Source: an uncultured Alphaproteobacteria bacterium (GTDB lineage Bacteria > Pseudomonadota > Alphaproteobacteria > GCA-2731375). Taken from it: a stretch of 64,000 bases of DNA. A model generated the notes under the pieces. That model was not told where the DNA came from. It searched no databases and saw nothing but the letters and a program-made list of their open reading frames with translations. The position numbers and the translations under genes were made by a program. Of the stretch, positions 18,726 through 27,510 are shown one piece after another (the stretch's first letter is position 1; each line of letters begins with the position of its first letter). Location: positions 636,557 to 700,556 of the forward strand of contig CATOSZ010000003.1 of assembly GCA_951812805.1 (NCBI GenBank), given 5' to 3'.

Positions 18726-20225
18726 ATGGAAAGCGTATTGAAGATCCGACGTTGGATATTACGGGAGGGTCGGAGTATCCGATCTGTATCTCGTCAGACT
18801 GGTTTGTCGCGGAACACGATTAAGAAGTATCTGAAGGACGGCGATCCACCGAGCTATCAGCGGCGCGTTTCACCCGTCCGGCGTAAGCTTAGCGATGGCT
18901 TCGCCAGCCGGCTTCGGGCGCTCTTTGAGCAGGACCTGGGGCGCCCGCGCCGTGAGCGCCGGACGGCCAAGAAGCTTTATGAGCAGCTTGTGTCGGAAGG
19001 CTATAGCGGATCCTACTCGACGGTTCAGAGGTTTGTCCGCGACCTGAAGCGTTCTGGCGCCGGATCGGGGGATGCGTTCATTCCGTTGCACTTTACGGCA
19101 GGTGACGCGCTCCAGTTTGACTGGAGCACGGAATACGCTGTCCTGGGCGGTGTCGAGCAGAAGGTAAAGGTTGCCCACTTCCGCCTATGTCATAGCCGCA
19201 AGCCCTTTGTTGTTGCCTATCCCAGCGAATCTCAGGAGATGGTGCTGGACGCCTTTGCACGGGCGATGTCTTTCTATGGCGGCGTACCGCGCCGGGTGAT
19301 CATCGACAACCCCAAGACGATGGTAACCTATGTTTCGCGCTCTAAGGACCGTGTGTTCCATCCGCGCTTTCTGGCGTTGATGAACCACTATGTGATGGAA
19401 CCGGTTGCTTGCACACCCGCGGCGGGGTGGGAGAAGGGTCAGATTGAGAACCAGGTTGGGTTCCTGCGGGGACAGCTGTTTGCGCCCAAGCCCGCCTTTG
19501 ACGATCTGGATGCGCTGAACGGCTGGTTGCGTCTGCGCTGCGAGGAATTGGCGAATCGCGCCCACCCCGAACAATCGGATCGCAAGATCTCGGACGTGTT
19601 CGCAGACGAGTGCGCCGAACTGCGTCCCCTGGGCCGGGCTTTTGACGGCTATGTTGAGAAGGCCGCTCGTGTCCGCTCTACCTGTCTGGTCCAATATGCC
19701 ACCAATCGCTATAGCGTCCCCTCCCGGTTCGCCGGGGAGCTTGTCTCTCTGCGCGCCTATGCGGACCGGATCGTGGTTGTGTCAGGGCAGAATGTGATTG
19801 CCGAGCACAAGCGCCGCTTTACCCGCAACGCCAGCTATTTCGAGCCCTGGCATTACCTGCCCCTACTCGACCGCAAGCCCGGCGCGCTGAGAGATGGCGC
19901 GCCCTTTGTGGGTTGGCAATTGCCTGAGGCGATGCACCGGGTCAGGGCGCATTACATGGCCGGCAAAGGCGGGGACCGGGAGTTTGTCGATCTGCTCCTG
20001 CTGGCCCAGGATCACGGGATCGAGGTGGTCGAGATAGCCTGTGAACTGGCCGTGGAGCAGAACACGCTGCGCCTTCCGGCCATCATCAATCTGATCAACC
20101 AACTGGTGGAGCCGGTCATCGCGCCATGGGGCGAGAGCCACGCCTATCCGCAACTGACCTTGCGGCCCGAAGCGGACTGCAAGCGCTATGAGACGCTGTG
20201 CGTTGCCGGGGAGGCCGTCGCATGA
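18726..20225 (+). CDS. istA: IS21-family transposase IstA
   Basis: 499 residues from ATG 18726 (a GTG at 18699 is an alternative, giving 508). An N-terminal HTH (about residues 10-50, [18 protein letters not shown]) precedes a DDE integrase core: Asp in LQFDWSTEY, Asp in VIIDNPKTM and Glu in [12 protein letters not shown]. The C-terminal third has the Mu-like beta-barrel region. It overlaps istB by 4 bp. It appears intact. Confidence 0.95.
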   Translation: MESVLKIRRWILREGRSIRSVSRQTGLSRNTIKKYLKDGDPPSYQRRVSPVRRKLSDGFASRLRALFEQDLGRPRRERRTAKKLYEQLVSEGYSGSYSTVQRFVRDLKRSGAGSGDAFIPLHFTAGDALQFDWSTEYAVLGGVEQKVKVAHFRLCHSRKPFVVAYPSESQEMVLDAFARAMSFYGGVPRRVIIDNPKTMVTYVSRSKDRVFHPRFLALMNHYVMEPVACTPAAGWEKGQIENQVGFLRGQLFAPKPAFDDLDALNGWLRLRCEELANRAHPEQSDRKISDVFADECAELRPLGRAFDGYVEKAARVRSTCLVQYATNRYSVPSRFAGELVSLRAYADRIVVVSGQNVIAEHKRRFTRNASYFEPWHYLPLLDRKPGALRDGAPFVGWQLPEAMHRVRAHYMAGKGGDREFVDLLLLAQDHGIEVVEIACELAVEQNTLRLPAIINLINQLVEPVIAPWGESHAYPQLTLRPEADCKRYETLCVAGEAVA

Positions 20226-20953
20226 AAGCTTTGATAGACCAACTGATCGCCCTGAGGCTGTATGGAATGGCGGCTTGCGCCGAAGCTTTGCTGGCCGCGC
20301 GCAAGCCGCCAAGTCTGACCACTGCGATAAAGCAACTGATCGACGCCGAGACTGTAGAGCGCCGGGTGCGCTCTATCCAGCACCAAATGCGGGCCTCGAA
20401 GTTCCCCCACCATAAGGACTTCGCCACTTTCGATTACGGCCTAGCCGCCGTCACCCAAGCGCAAATCGACCCCTTCTGCTCAGGGCAGTTCACCCAGGAG
20501 GCCCACAACCTCATTCTGGTGGGCGGAACCGGTACGGGCAAAACCCACATCGCCATTGCTCTGGGGACGCTGTTGATCAATCAGGGAAAGAAGGTCCGTT
20601 TCTTCAACGCCGTCGATCTGATCAATGCGCTGATCAAGGAACAGGCCGAAGGCAACGCCGGCAAGATCATCCGGCAACTGACGGCCATGGATTGCGTCAT
20701 CATCGACGAACTGGGCTATATCCCATTCCCCAAATCCGGCGGTGCGCTCTTGTTCCACCTGATCAGCAAACTCTATGAGAAGACCAGCGTCATCATCACC
20801 ACCAATCTGGAGTTCGGGGAATGGGTCTCCGTCTTCGGAGATGCAAAAATGACAACCGCGTTGCTGGATCGTGTAACGCATCACTGCGCAATCATCGAAA
20901 CAGGCAACATGTCTTACCGCTTCGCACAAAGCAAACAGCGACGACAAAAGTAG
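20222..20953 (+). CDS. istB: IS21-family helper ATPase IstB
   Basis: 243-residue AAA+ protein related to DnaC. Walker A is [11 protein letters not shown] and Walker B is [10 protein letters not shown]. IstB forms ATP-dependent assemblies on target DNA and activates IstA. The start overlaps the istA stop (ATGA). It appears intact. Confidence 0.95.
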   Translation: MKALIDQLIALRLYGMAACAEALLAARKPPSLTTAIKQLIDAETVERRVRSIQHQMRASKFPHHKDFATFDYGLAAVTQAQIDPFCSGQFTQEAHNLILVGGTGTGKTHIAIALGTLLINQGKKVRFFNAVDLINALIKEQAEGNAGKIIRQLTAMDCVIIDELGYIPFPKSGGALLFHLISKLYEKTSVIITTNLEFGEWVSVFGDAKMTTALLDRVTHHCAIIETGNMSYRFAQSKQRRQK

Positions 20954-20967
20954 CCGCCCTGTAAGCA

Positions 20968-21014
20968 AAGCCCCAGGCTGATCCGCTATATGGAGCCAAT
21001 CAGCCTGGGGGCTT
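20968..21014 (+). terminator. Terminator-like hairpin after istB
   Basis: A 15-bp stem with one bulged base joins 20968-20982 to 20999-21014 around a 16-base loop. It begins 14 bases after the istB stop. Only a short T-containing tract follows. Confidence 0.6.
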
Positions 21015-21047
21015 TCATCGCAAAGGCGGGCAAATCAAAACGGGTCC

Positions 21048-21344
21048 TGTACAGATTGTTCTGCAAAAGGGGTTTCGTAGCTGGGGCACAAGTCCGGGCC
21101 GATGGGGTGGATGAGCTGCCTCCGGCTGGTCCGGGCTCTCGCGATCGAAATCCATGAGGACTGGCTGGATGCCAACCGCTAGCTCAACATGATCCATCTC
21201 AAGGAGAGCAAAAGCGAACGCATCCAGAAAGCCGCCTGACGGCGGCTCGGCATGCCTGGCGCTCCGAGCAATCGAAATCTCCGCGCCAGGCATGCCGGTG
21301 GCCCTCATCGGCAGCCATGACAAACTTGCAGAACAGTCTGGACA
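21048..21344 (+). mobile_element. Nested deletion remnant of another IS inside the IS21 element
   Basis: Terminal repeats TGTACAGATTGTTCTGCAA (21048-21066) and its inverted partner at 21326-21344 agree at 17 of 19 positions. The 297 bp between them carry only a transposase C-terminal fragment and a 15-bp perfect hairpin (21248-21262 with 21283-21297). No flanking duplication is obvious. The ends and the fragment recall IS256/mutator-type elements; that assignment is from memory and unproven. Confidence 0.5.
21111..21239 (+). pseudogene. Transposase C-terminal fragment with an internal stop
   Basis: The frame reads WMSCLRLVRALAIEIHEDW, then LDANR, a TAG stop at 21180, and LNMIHLKESKSERIQKAA before a TGA at 21237. 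It resembles the last 40 residues of a mutator-type transposase in which a Tyr codon before LNM has become TAG. No upstream catalytic domain is left. Confidence 0.45.
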
Positions 21345-21408
21345 CTACTTCAAAAGCTCATTGCCACTTCAAGAACCCCACCTGATCCCCACGTTCCGCC
21401 GCCGGCCC

Positions 21409-21515
21409 GGTTGTCCCGGTGGGCCCACAGGCCCCTCCCACGCGGCTTCGCTCCGCGTAACGCAAAGCGCTACACGAAGCCGCGCGGGGCCCTCCCGTGG
21501 ACTACCGGGACAACC
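21409..21515. repeat. 107-base imperfect palindrome near the IS21 right end
   Basis: The outer arms pair perfectly over 12 bp (21409-21420 with 21504-21515) and the inner arms over 10 bp (21441-21450 with 21475-21484), with a partly paired middle. Much of it recurs inverted at the right edge of the window (from about 63919), so it belongs to the element. Confidence 0.6.
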
Positions 21516-21571
21516 TCCGTCGAAGCAAGGGGGGGGGTCAATTTTGCACGCCGATAGGGGGTCAGAATTAA

Positions 21572-21931
21572 ATGCTGATTGACAACAAGGCCATAACCGA
21601 TACCGTTCAGCACTATCTGGACGGTGCACGCTCCGGCAAGGGCGACGACATGCGGCCCGCGTTCCATGAACAGGCGACGATCCATGGCTATGTCGGGCCG
21701 GATGCGTTCTTCGGGCCGATCGAGGGGCTGTTCGCCTGGAACGACGAGAACGGGGCCGCCGTCGATGTCGAGACCCATGTGACGATCCTCGACCTGGTCG
21801 AGACCGTCGCCGTGGTGCGGGTCGAGGCCGACAACTGGACGGGGCATCGCTTCACCGACTTCTTCACCATGCTGAAGGTCGACGGTGCGTGGAAGATCAT
21901 GAACAAGGTCTTTCATCTGCACGCCGCCTGA
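21572..21931 (+). CDS. Lumazine-binding/NTF2-like protein with an IS-supplied start codon
   Basis: 119 residues of the SnoaL-like cone fold (putative lumazine-binding family): an N-terminal helix with YLDGARSG, FHEQATIHGYVG, and a C-terminal FTDFFTMLKVDGAWKIMNKVF. The function is unknown. The ATG and the codons for Leu-Ile-Asp lie inside the IS21 right end (element ends at 21584). Host sequence starts in the middle of the fifth codon, so the native start has been replaced. A GGGGG tract 11 bases before the ATG, also in the IS, could serve translation. Confidence 0.75.
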   Translation: MLIDNKAITDTVQHYLDGARSGKGDDMRPAFHEQATIHGYVGPDAFFGPIEGLFAWNDENGAAVDVETHVTILDLVETVAVVRVEADNWTGHRFTDFFTMLKVDGAWKIMNKVFHLHAA

Positions 21932-22051
21932 TCGCGGCGGTTGCCGGGCGCGGACGGGCGGCGGTCCGTCCGCGCCCGGGGTTTGCTATACTGCGAAGCC
22001 GCCGCCGGCCATACGACGGTGCGGGCGACGACGATACCGGGAGCCGGAACC

Positions 22052-23518
22052 ATGCAGCTGTCCCTCGACATCGATCCCACGGCGCGGGTGCCGTTGCAGA
22101 CCCAGCTGGTCGGCGAAATCAGCACCTCCATCACCACAGGGCGGCTGGCGCCCGGCACCCGGCTGCCGGGCACCCGGGCGCTGAGCGAACAGCTGGGTGT
22201 CTCGCGGAACACCGTGCTGTCGGCCTTCGCGGTGCTCGCCGCCGAGGGTTTCGTCGAGCCGCGCGAGGGCTCGGGCACCTTCGTCAGCGAAACCTCGCCG
22301 GAAGCCCCGCCGTTCGAGCCACCGGCGTCGGCGCCCTCCCCGGCGCCCTCCAAGGCGCCCTCCAAGGCGGCCGCGCCGGCCGAAGCGGCGATGCAGGCCC
22401 CCCTCTTCTGCGATTTCCAGCTCGAAGCGGTGGACCCGGATCTGTTTCCCGCCAACACCTGGCGCCGTCTCATGACCCGGCGGATCCAGTCGTCCGAATT
22501 CAACCTCAGCCGGACAGACGATCCCCAGGGCTCGCTCGACCTGCGCCGTTCGCTCTGTCGTTTCCTCGGCGCCAGCCGCGGCATGACGGTGGAGGCGGAG
22601 CAGATCCTAATCGTCTCCAGCATCCAGCAGGCAACCAACGTCGTCGGCCAGATGTTCGTCCAGCCAGGCTCGCCCGTGATCGTGGAGCGGCCCGGTTGCA
22701 GCCTGATCGCGCCGATCTACGCCCGCGCCGGCGCCGACATCCAGCCGGTCGCCACCGACGAGGACGGCTTGCGCGTCGACCTGCTGCCGCCCTGCCGCAA
22801 CGCCCTCATCGCCGTCACGCCCGAACGGCAATTTCCCATGGGATACACCATGCCCGCGGCGCGGCGCGAAGCCCTGCTGGCATGGGCCGAGCGGCAGGAC
22901 GCGCATGTCTTCGAGGTCGATTTCGACAGCGACTTCCGCTACGAGGGCTCGCCCAATCCCGCCCTACAGGCGCTCGACCGCCACGGCCGGTTCATCTATG
23001 CCGGCTCCTTCGCGCTCACCATCGGGCCGGGCCTGCGCATCGGCTATCTGGTGGTCCCGCCGGCCCTGGTGGCGCCGGCGCTGGAGGCGTTGCGCCTGCT
23101 CGACCATGCCTATCCCTGCCAGACGCAGGGCGCGCCCTGGCTCGATCAGGCGGTATTGCACGACTTCCTCGACAGCGGCGGCTACGACAAGCAGCTGCGC
23201 CGTCTGCGCAAGGCCTATATGGCCAGGCGCGACGCCCTGGTGGCCGCCCTCCATCGCCATTTCGGCGACTGCGAGCTGCTCGGCCTCTCGTCCGGCACCC
23301 ACCTGATCTGGCGCCTGCCGCCGCACCTGCCCGACGCGGCCCGCTGCCAGGCGCTTGCCCGCGACGCCGGCGTCGTCGTCAACACCATGCAGCTGGAAAC
23401 CGTCACCGGCGCCGAATACCTGCCCGATTGGGACCGCCATCTGCTGCTCGGCTACGCCGACCTGCAACCCGAGACGATCCACGCCGCCGTCGAACGTCTC
23501 GCCGAGGTATTGCGCTGA
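22052..23518 (+). CDS. MocR/PdxR-type GntR regulator with a degenerate PLP site
   Basis: 488 residues. The N-terminal winged HTH (about 10-78) has LPGTRALSEQLGVSRNTV. A Pro/Ala-rich linker (80-115) joins an aminotransferase-I-like domain. The usual PLP lysine in the GTFSKT segment is Leu322 here (YAGSFALTIGPGLRIGY). The Tyr that normally follows the pyridine-binding Asp is Phe291, while Asp290 is kept. It probably regulates the adjacent aminomutase/hydantoinase genes that start 73 bp downstream on the same strand; that is inference. ATG 22052 follows a GGGAGCCGGAA ribosome region. Confidence 0.88.
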   Translation: MQLSLDIDPTARVPLQTQLVGEISTSITTGRLAPGTRLPGTRALSEQLGVSRNTVLSAFAVLAAEGFVEPREGSGTFVSETSPEAPPFEPPASAPSPAPSKAPSKAAAPAEAAMQAPLFCDFQLEAVDPDLFPANTWRRLMTRRIQSSEFNLSRTDDPQGSLDLRRSLCRFLGASRGMTVEAEQILIVSSIQQATNVVGQMFVQPGSPVIVERPGCSLIAPIYARAGADIQPVATDEDGLRVDLLPPCRNALIAVTPERQFPMGYTMPAARREALLAWAERQDAHVFEVDFDSDFRYEGSPNPALQALDRHGRFIYAGSFALTIGPGLRIGYLVVPPALVAPALEALRLLDHAYPCQTQGAPWLDQAVLHDFLDSGGYDKQLRRLRKAYMARRDALVAALHRHFGDCELLGLSSGTHLIWRLPPHLPDAARCQALARDAGVVVNTMQLETVTGAEYLPDWDRHLLLGYADLQPETIHAAVERLAEVLR

Positions 23519-23590
23519 TCCCAGCGACAGCCACCCCCGGCATTCGCTAACCTGCGGGCGTTCCGTTCTTGATAACGCGAGGTGCCCCGC

Positions 23591-24907
23591 ATGACGTCCA
23601 CAGCCCCCTGGCCCGATCCCGCGTCGCGGTCCGCCGCGCTCTATGCCCGCGCCAAGGCCGTGCTGCCGGGCGGCATCTCGCGGCTGCAGACCCTGGTCGA
23701 GCCGTTTCCGATCTATGCCGGGCGCGGCGAGGGTGCCGAGATCGTCGACGTCGACGGCACCCGCCGGCTCGACATGATGAACAACTTCGCCTCCCTCATC
23801 CACGGTCATGCCCGCGCCGAAGTCGTCGAGGCGGCGATGCGGGCGGCGCGCGAGGGCAGCTGCTTCGCCATGCCGACGGAGGGGGAGGTCGCGCTCGCCG
23901 AGCTGTTGTGCGAACGGGTCGCCTCGGTCGAGCGGGTACGATTTTGCAACAGCGGCACGGAGGCGGTGATGCTGGCCCTCAAGGCGGCCCGGGCGCGAAC
24001 CGGGCGGGCGCGCATCGCCAAGATCGAGGGCGCCTATCACGGCATGTACGACTATGCCGAGGTCAGCCTCGATTCCGCGCCGGACAACTGGGGCAACGCG
24101 CCGAACTCCGTGCGCTTCGCCGCCGCCACGCCGCAGGCCGTGCTCGACGACACGGTGGTCTTCCCGCACAACGACGTGGCCACGGCCGAACGCATCCTGC
24201 GCGAGGCCGGCGACAGCCTCGCCGCCATCCTGATCGATCCCGCACCGGGCGTCTTCGGCATGATCCCCATGACGCCCGAGTTCGTGGCGATGATCCAGCG
24301 GGTGGCGCGCGACATCGGCGCCCGCATCGTCATCGACGAGGTGATCGCCTTTCGTCTCGGCTACCACGGCGCACAGGCCCGCTTCGGCCTCGAACCCGAC
24401 TACACCACCTTCGCCAAGATCATCGGCGGCGGCTTCCCGGTCGGCGCGGTGGCGGGCACCGCCGAGGCGATGGCCGTCTTCAGCCACGAAGACGGCAAAC
24501 CGCTCAACCCCTCGAGCGGCACCTTCACCGCCAATCCCGTCACCATGAGCGCCGGCCTGGCGACCATGGAGCTTCTGACGCCGGAGGCCTACGCGGGACT
24601 GGAGGAGCTGGGCGCCCACGCCCGCGCCGCCGCCGAGGCCGCGTTCCGGGCGGCGGGCGTCGCCGGGCAGGTCACCGGGATCGGCGGCATGTTCACGCTG
24701 CACCTGCACGACCGGGCGATCACCGACTACCGCAGCGCCTATCCCGCGGGCGACGAAGCGGCCCGCGGCAAGGCCCTGCACCTGGCCCTGCTGCGCGCGG
24801 GCTTCATCATGTCGCCGCGCCTCTCCGCCTTCCTGTCGACGGCGATGGACAAAGGCGGCATCGACCGTTTCGCCGACGCCCTGGAGAGCGCCCTCAGGGC
24901 GCAATAG
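23591..24907 (+). CDS. Class III aminotransferase, glutamate-1-semialdehyde aminomutase-like
   Basis: 438 residues. PLP lysine 276 lies in TTFAKIIGGGFPVGA; NSGTEAVMLALK (120-131) binds the phosphate, and VIDEVIAFRLG carries the ring-binding Asp. Overall it resembles HemL, but the neighbours (hydantoinase, LLM oxidoreductase, MocR regulator) suggest a catabolic aminotransferase or aminomutase rather than haem synthesis. ATG 23591 has a CGAGG site 9 bases upstream; a GTG 9 bases earlier is possible. Confidence 0.88.
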   Translation: MTSTAPWPDPASRSAALYARAKAVLPGGISRLQTLVEPFPIYAGRGEGAEIVDVDGTRRLDMMNNFASLIHGHARAEVVEAAMRAAREGSCFAMPTEGEVALAELLCERVASVERVRFCNSGTEAVMLALKAARARTGRARIAKIEGAYHGMYDYAEVSLDSAPDNWGNAPNSVRFAAATPQAVLDDTVVFPHNDVATAERILREAGDSLAAILIDPAPGVFGMIPMTPEFVAMIQRVARDIGARIVIDEVIAFRLGYHGAQARFGLEPDYTTFAKIIGGGFPVGAVAGTAEAMAVFSHEDGKPLNPSSGTFTANPVTMSAGLATMELLTPEAYAGLEELGAHARAAAEAAFRAAGVAGQVTGIGGMFTLHLHDRAITDYRSAYPAGDEAARGKALHLALLRAGFIMSPRLSAFLSTAMDKGGIDRFADALESALRAQ

Positions 24908-25019
24908 ACCTCGTGGCGGACGGGCGATCGGACCTCAGGGCCAGGATGCAACCACCCGCGTTGCCAAGCCTCGCCGCAGGCGCCAGTATGCGCCGCGAAC
25001 AGCTGGGAGGAGCGGGACA

Positions 25020-26492
25020 ATGGCGGATTTCGATATCGTCGTGCGCGGCGGCACGGTGGCGACGGCCTCGGACATCACGGTCTGCGACGTGGGCGTGAAG
25101 GACGGCCGGATCACGGCGCTCGGCGCCAGTCTCGGCCCGGGCGCGCGGGAGATCGACGCCGGCGGCAAATACGTGCTGCCGGGCGGCATCGACAGCCATG
25201 TCCATATCGAACAGAAGGCCTCGGTCGGCGAGGGCGTGCTGGCGGCCGACGATTTCTATACCGGCACCCGCTCCGCCGCGTTCGGCGGCAACACCACGAT
25301 CATCCCGTTCGCTGCCCAGTACAAGGGCCAGTCGCTGCGCCAGGTGGTGCAGGACTATCATGAACTCGCCGGGCCGAAGGCGGTGATCGACTACGCCTTC
25401 CACCTGATCGTCTCCGATCCGAGCGAGCAGGTGCTGGGCCAGGAGCTGCCGGCCCTCATCAAGGACGGCTATACCAGCTTCAAGGTTTACATGACCTACG
25501 ACAGCCTGCAGCTCGACGATTACCAGATGCTGCAGGTGATGGAGGTGGCGCGGCGCGAGGGCGCCATGATGATGGTGCACGCCGAGAACTACGACGTGAT
25601 CCGCTGGCTCACCAACAAGCTCACCGCCAAGGGCCACACCGAGCCGCGCTATCACGCGATCAGCCACGCCCGCCTGGCCGAGGGCGAAGCGACCAACCGG
25701 GCGATCCACCTGGCGGAGCTGATCGACGTGCCGGTCCTCATCGTCCATGTCTCCGAACAGCGGGCGATGGAGCGGATCCTGTGGGCCCGCAACCGGGCGA
25801 TGCGCGTCTATGGCGAGACCTGCCCGCAGTACCTCTTCCTCACCGCCGACGACCTGGACCGGCCGGGCACGGAAGGCGCCAAGTTCTGCTGCAGCCCGCC
25901 GCCGCGCGACGCGGAGAGCCAGGAAGCCGTCTGGCGCGGCCTCCAGAACGGCACCTTCCAGGTCTTCTCCTCCGACCACGCGCCCTATCGCTACGACGAG
26001 ACCGGCAAGCTGGCGCACGGCCCCAACCCGAGCTTCAAGCAGATTCCGAACGGCCTGCCGGGGATCGAGCTGCGCATGCCGCTGCTGTTTTCCGAGGGCG
26101 TGCTGAAGGGCCGGATCGACCTCAACCGCTTCGTCGAACTGACCTCGACGAACGCCGCCAAGCTCTACGGCCTCTATCCGCGCAAGGGGACGATCGCGGT
26201 CGGGGCGGACGCCGACTTCGCGATCTGGGACCCGGAGGAGACGCGGACCGTCACCTGGGACATCCTGCACGACAACGTCGGCTACACCCCCTACGAGGGC
26301 CGCGAGATCACCGGCTGGCCGGTCCTGGTGGCGAGCCGGGGCCGCATCGTGGTCGAAGACGGCGAGCTGAACGCCGAGCGTGGCTCCGGCGACTTCCTGC
26401 GCTGCGCGCTGCCGGAGCCGGCCCGGCCTTTGGAACAGCCGGTGCCCGAGATGGACCCGGCGAGCAACTTCGGCGCCCACCTGCTGGACTGA
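25020..26492 (+). CDS. hydA: Dihydropyrimidinase / D-hydantoinase
   Basis: 490 residues of the cyclic amidohydrolase family; opens dihydropyrimidine or hydantoin rings. All metal ligands are visible: His60 and His62 (DSHVHIE), carboxylated Lys155 (FKVYMTYDS), His187 (MVHAEN), His243 (VHVSEQ) and Asp319 (SSDHAPY). The length is typical. GGGAGG lies before ATG 25020. It is followed after 7 bp by an LLM oxidoreductase. No carbamoylase gene is in the window, so full pyrimidine degradation is not shown. Confidence 0.93.
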   Translation: MADFDIVVRGGTVATASDITVCDVGVKDGRITALGASLGPGAREIDAGGKYVLPGGIDSHVHIEQKASVGEGVLAADDFYTGTRSAAFGGNTTIIPFAAQYKGQSLRQVVQDYHELAGPKAVIDYAFHLIVSDPSEQVLGQELPALIKDGYTSFKVYMTYDSLQLDDYQMLQVMEVARREGAMMMVHAENYDVIRWLTNKLTAKGHTEPRYHAISHARLAEGEATNRAIHLAELIDVPVLIVHVSEQRAMERILWARNRAMRVYGETCPQYLFLTADDLDRPGTEGAKFCCSPPPRDAESQEAVWRGLQNGTFQVFSSDHAPYRYDETGKLAHGPNPSFKQIPNGLPGIELRMPLLFSEGVLKGRIDLNRFVELTSTNAAKLYGLYPRKGTIAVGADADFAIWDPEETRTVTWDILHDNVGYTPYEGREITGWPVLVASRGRIVVEDGELNAERGSGDFLRCALPEPARPLEQPVPEMDPASNFGAHLLD

Positions 26493-26499
26493 GCCAGGG

Positions 26500-27510
26500 A
26501 TGCCGCGTCTCGCCGTTCTCGATCAGTCGATCGCCGTCGAAGGCCGCGCGCACGGGCAGTCGATTCTCGACACGCTCGCGCTCGCGCGCCATTGCGAGGC
26601 GGTCGGCTATCACCGCTTCTGGGTCTCGGAGCATCACAACCATCCGACCATCGTCGGCACGGCGCCGGAGATCCTGTTGGGCGCCATGGCGCGGGAGACG
26701 CAGCGGATCCGCATCGGCAGCGCCGGCATCATGCTGCCGCACTATTCCCCCTTCAAGGTGGCCGAACAGTTCCGTGTGCTCGACGCCCTGGCGCCGGGCA
26801 GGATCGACCTCGGCCTCGGCCGGGCACCCGGCTCGGACGGGCGCACGGCCTTCGCTTTGCACCCGATGGCGAACGAGAAGCCGGCGCAGTTTCCCGCCGA
26901 CGTGCGCGACCTGATCGCCTGGATTTCCGACACGCCTTTGCCGGAGGGGCACGCCTTCGCCAGCCTCAAGGCCCATCCCATGGGCGAGACCGTACCGGAA
27001 GTCTGGATGCTGGGGAGTTCCGGCTACGGCGCCCAGGTCGGCGCGCATTTCGGCATTCCCTACAGCTTCGCCTGGTTCTTCACCGACGGCCAGGGCGGCG
27101 CCGAGGCCATAAGGATGTACCGCGACGGCTACCAGCCGAGTGAACGGCACCCGGAGCCCGTCGCCGGCCTCTGCGTCTGGGCGCTCGCCGCCGAGACGGA
27201 GGAAGAGGCGCTGCTGCACTATGCCAGCCGGGTGAAGTTCCGCATGCACCGCGACCGCGGCCTGTTCCTGCCCTTCGAGCCGGCGGAGACCGCCCTGGCC
27301 TGGCTGCGCGAGAACGGCCAGGAATCCCGCGTCGCCCTCTACCGCCAGCGCGAGATGGTCGGCGACGCGGCGCAGGTCGCGGCCCAGATCCGCACACTCG
27401 CCGCCGAGGTCGGCGTCGACGAGATCGCCATCGTCACCTGGACCCACGACGAGGCGGTCCGCCATCGCAGCTACGAGCTGATCGCGGCGGAATTCGGGTT
27501 GGGGGGATAG
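26500..27510 (+). CDS. LLM class flavin-dependent oxidoreductase
   Basis: 336 residues of the luciferase-like monooxygenase fold: an N-terminal LAVLDQS strand, RFWVSEHHN, GSAGIMLPHYSPFKVAEQF and LGLGRAPGSD are the family marks. These use reduced flavin; the substrate is unknown. ATG 26500 (AGGG just upstream) starts 7 bp after the hydantoinase stop, so it probably belongs to the same operon. Confidence 0.9.
   Translation: MPRLAVLDQSIAVEGRAHGQSILDTLALARHCEAVGYHRFWVSEHHNHPTIVGTAPEILLGAMARETQRIRIGSAGIMLPHYSPFKVAEQFRVLDALAPGRIDLGLGRAPGSDGRTAFALHPMANEKPAQFPADVRDLIAWISDTPLPEGHAFASLKAHPMGETVPEVWMLGSSGYGAQVGAHFGIPYSFAWFFTDGQGGAEAIRMYRDGYQPSERHPEPVAGLCVWALAAETEEEALLHYASRVKFRMHRDRGLFLPFEPAETALAWLRENGQESRVALYRQREMVGDAAQVAAQIRTLAAEVGVDEIAIVTWTHDEAVRHRSYELIAAEFGLGG

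Larger units (their letters stand above)
18610..21584 (+). mobile_element. IS21-family insertion sequence (2,975 bp), complete
   Basis: The left end begins TGTGAATCGGCATGC and the right end, read inward, begins TGTCAATCAGCATTT; both continue into CTGACCC. Inside each end a second transposase-binding-like repeat occurs (AATTGACCC at 18661-18669 and, inverted, near 21539). It carries istA and istB in the usual overlapping order. About 630 bp after istB hold a terminator-like hairpin, a nested element remnant and a 107-base palindrome. No target duplication is seen: the bases before 18610 (GTCGGGGT) differ from those after 21584 (ACAAGGCC). Its base composition is lower in GC than the flanks. 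A second, inverted copy begins at 63846. Confidence 0.9.

Noticed and set aside
18602..21592. Target duplication of the IS21 element
   Set aside because: The 8 bases on each side (GTCGGGGT and ACAAGGCC) do not match in direct orientation, and pairing the left flank with the flank at 63845 also fails.
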